From Faecalibacterium taiwanense (lineage in GTDB: Bacteria > Bacillota > Clostridia > Oscillospirales > Ruminococcaceae): a DNA stretch of 64,000 nt. Positions 60,854 to 64,000 of the stretch are shown here, in pieces. Location of the stretch: assembly GCF_036632915.2 (NCBI RefSeq), contig NZ_CP155552.1, forward strand, positions 2,232,001 to 2,296,000. The letters run 5' to 3'. The translations under genes were made by a program, and so were the position numbers. Numbering within the stretch: position 1 is the first letter of the stretch; the number at the start of each line of letters is the position of its first letter. The notes under the pieces are model-generated. The model had not been told where the DNA came from. It did no database searches and was given only the letters and a program-made list of their open reading frames with translations.

Positions 60854-61303
60854 ATGATCTGTGATACCCTGCAGCACCTGACGCGCTACAAGGGCCTTTG
60901 CAAAAATCTCGACACGGCCATTGATTACCTGCTGACCCACGACCCTGCCAGCCTGCCTCTGGGCCGCACCGAGGTGGATGGCGAGGAAGTATTCATCAAC
61001 ACGATGGATGCCACGCTCCATTCGGACGATGGCTACCACCCGGAATATCACAAAAAGTACGCCGACCTGCAGCTCGACATCACCGGCAGCGAGGGCTGGG
61101 GCTTTACCACAAATCCCGGCAGGGAGATCGGCGATTTTACCGGCGACTGCGGTTTTCAGGACAGCGCCAGTGTCGTGACCGGCACACTGGGCGAAGGACG
61201 CTTTGTGCTGTTCTTCCCCACGGAGCTGCACAAACCCGGCCTTGTACAGCACGGCTGCGTGGGCGTGCGCAAGGCTGTTGTAAAGATTCGGATGGAGGAT
61301 TGA
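60854..61303 (+). CDS. YhcH/YjgK/YiaL family protein, NanQ-like sialic-acid anomerase
   Basis: 149 residues from ATG 60854 with GGAGGG upstream. Features of the DUF386 cupin-like family: INTMDATLHSDDGYHPEYHKK (with conserved Glu/His), ADLQLDITGSEGWGF and FFPTELHKPGLVQ (metal-binding Glu/His). E. coli NanQ (YhcH) speeds the anomer conversion of Neu5Ac, a role that fits between lyase and epimerase here. Three bases separate its stop from nanE. Confidence 0.87.
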   Translation: MICDTLQHLTRYKGLCKNLDTAIDYLLTHDPASLPLGRTEVDGEEVFINTMDATLHSDDGYHPEYHKKYADLQLDITGSEGWGFTTNPGREIGDFTGDCGFQDSASVVTGTLGEGRFVLFFPTELHKPGLVQHGCVGVRKAVVKIRMED

Positions 61304-61306
61304 ACG

Positions 61307-62029
61307 ATGGATAAGGAAAAGCTGTTTGCTCAGATCAAGGGTGGTCTGATCGTCTCCTGTCAGGCACTGGAGACGGAGCCCCTGTACACGAAAGAAGGCG
61401 GCGTGATGCCGCTGATGGCAAAAGCCGCCGCCATGAGCGGTGCTGTGGGCATCCGTGCCAACACCGTGCGCGACATTACCCAGATCAAGCAGGTGGTGGA
61501 TCTGCCGGTCATCGGCATCATCAAAAAGGACTACCCCGGCACGCCCATGTACATCACCGTTACCATGAAGGAAGTGGACGAGCTGGTGGAGTGCGGCGTG
61601 GACATCCTTGCCGTGCAGGGCACCGGTGCCCTGCGCCCGGACGGCTCCACCTCTGCCCAGTTCATCCGCGCCATCAAGGCAAAGTACCCCGACCAGCTGG
61701 TCATGGCCGACTGCGACAACTTTGAGAATGCCATGGCCTGCGCCGAAGCCGGTGCCGACTTTGTGGGCACCACCATGCGCGGCTACACCCCGGAGACAAA
61801 AGGCATTGACGATATCGACTTTGATTTTGTCCATAAGCTGGCCGCAGAGTGCCCGGCAAAGGTCATTGCCGAGGGCCACATCCACTACCCGGAGCAGGCG
61901 GTCAAGGCGCTGGAAGCCGGTGCATTCGCACTGGTGGTGGGCGGTGCCATCACCCGCCCGGCAGAGATCACGGCCCGCTTTACCGGTGCCATCAACGCCG
62001 CAAAAAGTAAAATGGAGTGTGCCGGATGA
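61307..62029 (+). CDS. nanE: N-acetylmannosamine-6-phosphate 2-epimerase
   Basis: 240 residues, TIM barrel. GLIVSCQALETEPLY, VGIRANTVRDITQIK, PVIGIIKKDYPG, MADCDNFENAMACAEAGADF, GTTMRGYT and AEGHIHYPEQAVKALEAGA are all NanE signatures, including the catalytic Lys (IIKKDY) and Glu (AEGH). It converts ManNAc-6-P to GlcNAc-6-P. The stop overlaps the start of nanK (ATGA). Confidence 0.95.
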   Translation: MDKEKLFAQIKGGLIVSCQALETEPLYTKEGGVMPLMAKAAAMSGAVGIRANTVRDITQIKQVVDLPVIGIIKKDYPGTPMYITVTMKEVDELVECGVDILAVQGTGALRPDGSTSAQFIRAIKAKYPDQLVMADCDNFENAMACAEAGADFVGTTMRGYTPETKGIDDIDFDFVHKLAAECPAKVIAEGHIHYPEQAVKALEAGAFALVVGGAITRPAEITARFTGAINAAKSKMECAG

Positions 62030-62955
62030 AACAGTATTTTGGCATTGATATCGGCGGCACAGCCGTCAAGCTGGGCATCGTGGACGAGACCGGCAGGGTG
62101 CTGCTCAAGGGCGAAGAGAGCGTGAGCTTTGACGGCTACCAGACGCCTGTTCTCACCACCGTGCGCAGGGCCGCAAAGGAGTTTTTGACTGCAAATTCCA
62201 TCCCGGTGGAAAGCCTTGCGGGCATCGGCGTTTCGGCCACCGGTCAGATCGACAGCCGCAAGGGCATCGTGGCCGGTACCTGCGGCAACTTTCCCAATTA
62301 CATCGGCAGCCCTATCAAGTCTGCGCTGGAAGAGGACTTCGGCCTGCCCGTCACAGTGGCCAACGACGCCAACTGCATGACACTGGGTGAAGTGTGGGTC
62401 GGCGCTGCACAGGGCTATACGGACGTGATCGGTGTGACCCTTGGTACCGGCGTGGGCGGCGGCATCCTGACCGGAGGCCATTTGTTAGAGGGTGCACGGG
62501 GCCTTGGCGGTGAGCTGGGTCACTACCGCACTCACGCGCTGGACGGTGTGGACTGTACCTGCGGCGCAAAGGGCTGCTGGGAACGCTACGCTGCCACCAC
62601 CGCGCTGGTGCGCGCCGCACAGGAAAAGAACCCCGATTGGAAGGATGGCCGCGCCATCTTTGCCGCAGCCGAAGCAGGCAACGAGACAGTTCTTGCCCTG
62701 CTGGACCACTGGACGGACGAGATCGCACAGGGCCTTGCAGGCATGGTGCACATTTTCAACCCGCAGCTCATTCTGATCGGCGGCGGCGTGAGCGCGCAGC
62801 AGAAACTGCTGATCGAACCCATTGCCGCAAAGGTGAAAGCATCGGTCATGCCCGCCTTTGCAGAGGGGCTGGAAGTGCGCGCCGCTCAGCTGCACAACGA
62901 TGCCGGTATGGTGGGCGCAGTGTACTACTTCCGACAGACCATGGAAAAGGAGTAA
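62026..62955 (+). CDS. nanK: N-acetylmannosamine kinase (ROK family)
   Basis: 309 residues from ATG 62026 (GGAG eight bases upstream), overlapping the nanE stop; an in-frame GTG at 62017 is rejected. ROK features: GIDIGGTAVKLGIVD (phosphate 1), ANDANCMTLGEVWVG, LGTGVGGGIL, and the zinc motif GHYRTHALDGVDCTCGAKG followed by CWERY. It phosphorylates ManNAc to feed NanE. Glucokinase activity is an alternative, but context favours ManNAc. Confidence 0.92.
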   Translation: MKQYFGIDIGGTAVKLGIVDETGRVLLKGEESVSFDGYQTPVLTTVRRAAKEFLTANSIPVESLAGIGVSATGQIDSRKGIVAGTCGNFPNYIGSPIKSALEEDFGLPVTVANDANCMTLGEVWVGAAQGYTDVIGVTLGTGVGGGILTGGHLLEGARGLGGELGHYRTHALDGVDCTCGAKGCWERYAATTALVRAAQEKNPDWKDGRAIFAAAEAGNETVLALLDHWTDEIAQGLAGMVHIFNPQLILIGGGVSAQQKLLIEPIAAKVKASVMPAFAEGLEVRAAQLHNDAGMVGAVYYFRQTMEKE

Positions 62956-62961
62956 TCATAT

Positions 62962-63600
62962 ATGAAAACACATATCCTCTGTCTGGGCGATTCCAACACC
63001 CACGGCTACTGCGCCGACCCCAACGACTGCGCCGACCACGGCATCCGCTTCAATGAAGAGGAGCGCTGGACCTGCCGCCTGCAGAAGGCGCTGGGCGACG
63101 AATACCTTGTGACCGAAGAGGGACTTTCCGGCCGCACCACCGTATTTGTGGACCCCATCCACGAATCCATGGATGCCCTCAGCGTCATCTATGCCCTGCT
63201 CAAGAGCCACGAGGTCATCGACCTGCTCATCATCATGCTGGGCACGAACGATGTGAAGGAGCGCTTTGGTGCCAATGCCGCCTGCATTGCTGCAGGCATG
63301 GAGCGGCTCATCCTCAAAGCAAAGAGCGTGGACTGCTGGGGCACCAAGCAGCCCAACATTCTGGTGGTGGCACCTCCTCCCATCGGCGCAGGCTTCCACG
63401 ACGCTGTGATGGGCGATGGCTGTGTGGAAAAATCTGCCGGTGTGGCAGAGCAGCTCCGCATCATCTGCGAGCGGCAGGGCGTGCACTTCCTGGACGCAAA
63501 GGACTGCGAGTTCAACAAGGTGGACTTCATGCACCTGACCCGCAAGGGCCACGCACAGCTGGCGGAGCTGCTGGCAAAAGAAGTGCCGGGCCTGATCTGA
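62962..63600 (+). CDS. SGNH-fold esterase, probable sialate or sugar O-acetylesterase
   Basis: 212 residues, no signal peptide. ILCLGDSNTHGYC has the Ser nucleophile (block I), EGLSGRTTVF the Gly (II), LGTNDVKERFG the Asn (III) and VDFMHLTRKGH the Asp-x2-His (V). As last gene of the nan operon, seven bases after nanK with AAGGAG, it would remove O-acetyl groups from imported sialic acid inside the cell, a cytosolic alternative to secreted NanS. The substrate is inferred from context only. Confidence 0.83.
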   Translation: MKTHILCLGDSNTHGYCADPNDCADHGIRFNEEERWTCRLQKALGDEYLVTEEGLSGRTTVFVDPIHESMDALSVIYALLKSHEVIDLLIIMLGTNDVKERFGANAACIAAGMERLILKAKSVDCWGTKQPNILVVAPPPIGAGFHDAVMGDGCVEKSAGVAEQLRIICERQGVHFLDAKDCEFNKVDFMHLTRKGHAQLAELLAKEVPGLI

Positions 63601-63605
63601 GCACG

Positions 63606-63652
63606 ATTTTAAATGCTCTCCGCTTCGCTCTGAGCATCTTTAGCGGAATTAT
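63606..63652. repeat. Short intergenic repeat, family B, copy 3
   Basis: TTTTAAATGCTCTCCGC, TTCGCTCTGAGCATC, TTTAGCGGAATT. Like copy 1 it lies directly after a stop codon and before a terminator. Confidence 0.65.
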
Positions 63653-63664
63653 TATTTTTATTGG

Positions 63665-63702
63665 GTTCTCAAAAAGCCTGCGGGCTTTTTGAGAACTTTT
63701 TT
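63665..63702 (+). terminator. Terminator of the nan operon
   Basis: GTTCTCAAAAAGCC pairs with GGCTTTTTGAGAAC, followed by TTTTTT. Confidence 0.9.
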
Positions 63703-63783
63703 CACGAAATAGGGTCATAACCACAAACGGCATCAAACTCACAAGCAGCCTATATTTTATTTTTAATTTCCGTTTTGTTCATC

Positions 63784-63812
63784 TTGTAAAACATAGCAGA
63801 ATCGGCTATACT
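63784..63812 (+). promoter_or_regulatory. Promoter of the last, partial gene
   Basis: TTGTAA (63784-63789), 17-base spacer and TATACT (63807-63812). Confidence 0.75.
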
Positions 63813-63846
63813 TTCCGCAGAAAGATCCATTGAAAGGAACTGTGCC

Positions 63847-64000
63847 ATGCCTGAACTTTTAAAAGTGCCTGTCACCCCTGCTCAGCAGGCAAGAGATGCC
63901 CTTCTCGGTGCCCTTGTGGGCCTTGCCCGGGCCACCACCAGCGAGCCCAAAACGGACGACACCGACGAGGTGCTGAACGCCGGTCTGCGCCTTGCCGCGC
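63847..64000 (+). CDS. Unrecognised protein, 5' end only
   Basis: The frame is open from ATG 63847 to the window edge (51 residues), with AAAGGAAC nine bases upstream and a good promoter. It begins MPELLKVPVTPAQQARDALL and continues into an Ala/Leu-rich helix-like stretch. I cannot place it in a family from this fragment. Confidence 0.7.
   Translation, partial: MPELLKVPVTPAQQARDALLGALVGLARATTSEPKTDDTDEVLNAGLRLAA

Overview
The window looks like a chromosomal segment of an anaerobic, low-motility gut Firmicute of the Oscillospiraceae. Faecalibacterium is my best guess, because of the fairly high GC content with strongly GC-biased third codon positions, the Feo/DUF3793 iron genes, the sialic-acid operon and the family of short palindromic intergenic repeats. 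That assignment is inference; no 16S rRNA gene is present. Promoters are mostly sigma-A type (TTGACA-17-TATAAT variants). No phage, transposase, integrase or CRISPR array was seen.

Layout. 1-2.9 kb: the nusG end, rplKA, an L10 leader with attenuator, and rplJL. 3-11 kb: aldo/keto reductase with ferredoxin tail, GntR regulator, Fur-family regulator, an asparagine T-box with asnB, a gene-free repeat-rich patch, TetR and NiaR regulators, and a GH13 amylase divergent from glgB. 13.2-17.5 kb: an unusual three-gene set of a GT-C-like membrane protein, a trigger-factor-like protein lacking the ribosome-binding domain, and a multi-cluster Fe-S protein. 17.6-25.9 kb: a five-gene oligopeptide ABC importer and an AMP-forming acyl-CoA ligase. 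26-27 kb: a secreted SGNH hydrolase.

27.2-35.1 kb is an iron/metal region: a CydDC-like ABC exporter behind a DtxR-like regulator, then two feoA genes, feoB and a Cys-rich FeoB-associated peptide, then a DUF3793 gene. The promoters of all three units carry a 16-bp inverted repeat, GTTAG-N6-CTAAC or a degenerate form, placed on or next to the -10/-35 elements, so they appear to form one regulon.

35.5-43.9 kb: a uridine-kinase-like P-loop protein, dTDP-sugar genes rfbA, rfbD and rfbB (no rfbC), two GT2 glycosyltransferases and a SpoIID-like protein. 44-46 kb: a GGDEF(degenerate)-REC-HD-GYP signalling protein. 46.3 kb: tRNA-Leu(CAA). A perfect 191-bp direct repeat containing the 3' part of that tRNA recurs 8.2 kb downstream, so the segment between (YesM/YesN-type two-component system, TRAP transporter, orphan TRAP binding protein, secreted two-repeat protein with a cystatin-like QTVAG motif) looks like an integrated island that has lost its integrase, or a segmental duplication.

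55-63.6 kb: a sialic-acid (nan) locus with an RpiR repressor facing an ABC importer, nanA, a YhcH/NanQ-like anomerase, nanE, nanK and an SGNH esterase. Three copies of a TGAAA-N5-TTTC operator lie between repressor and importer, one across the importer promoter. The second permease gene is broken by a one-base deletion in a C run. The window ends inside an unrecognised gene.
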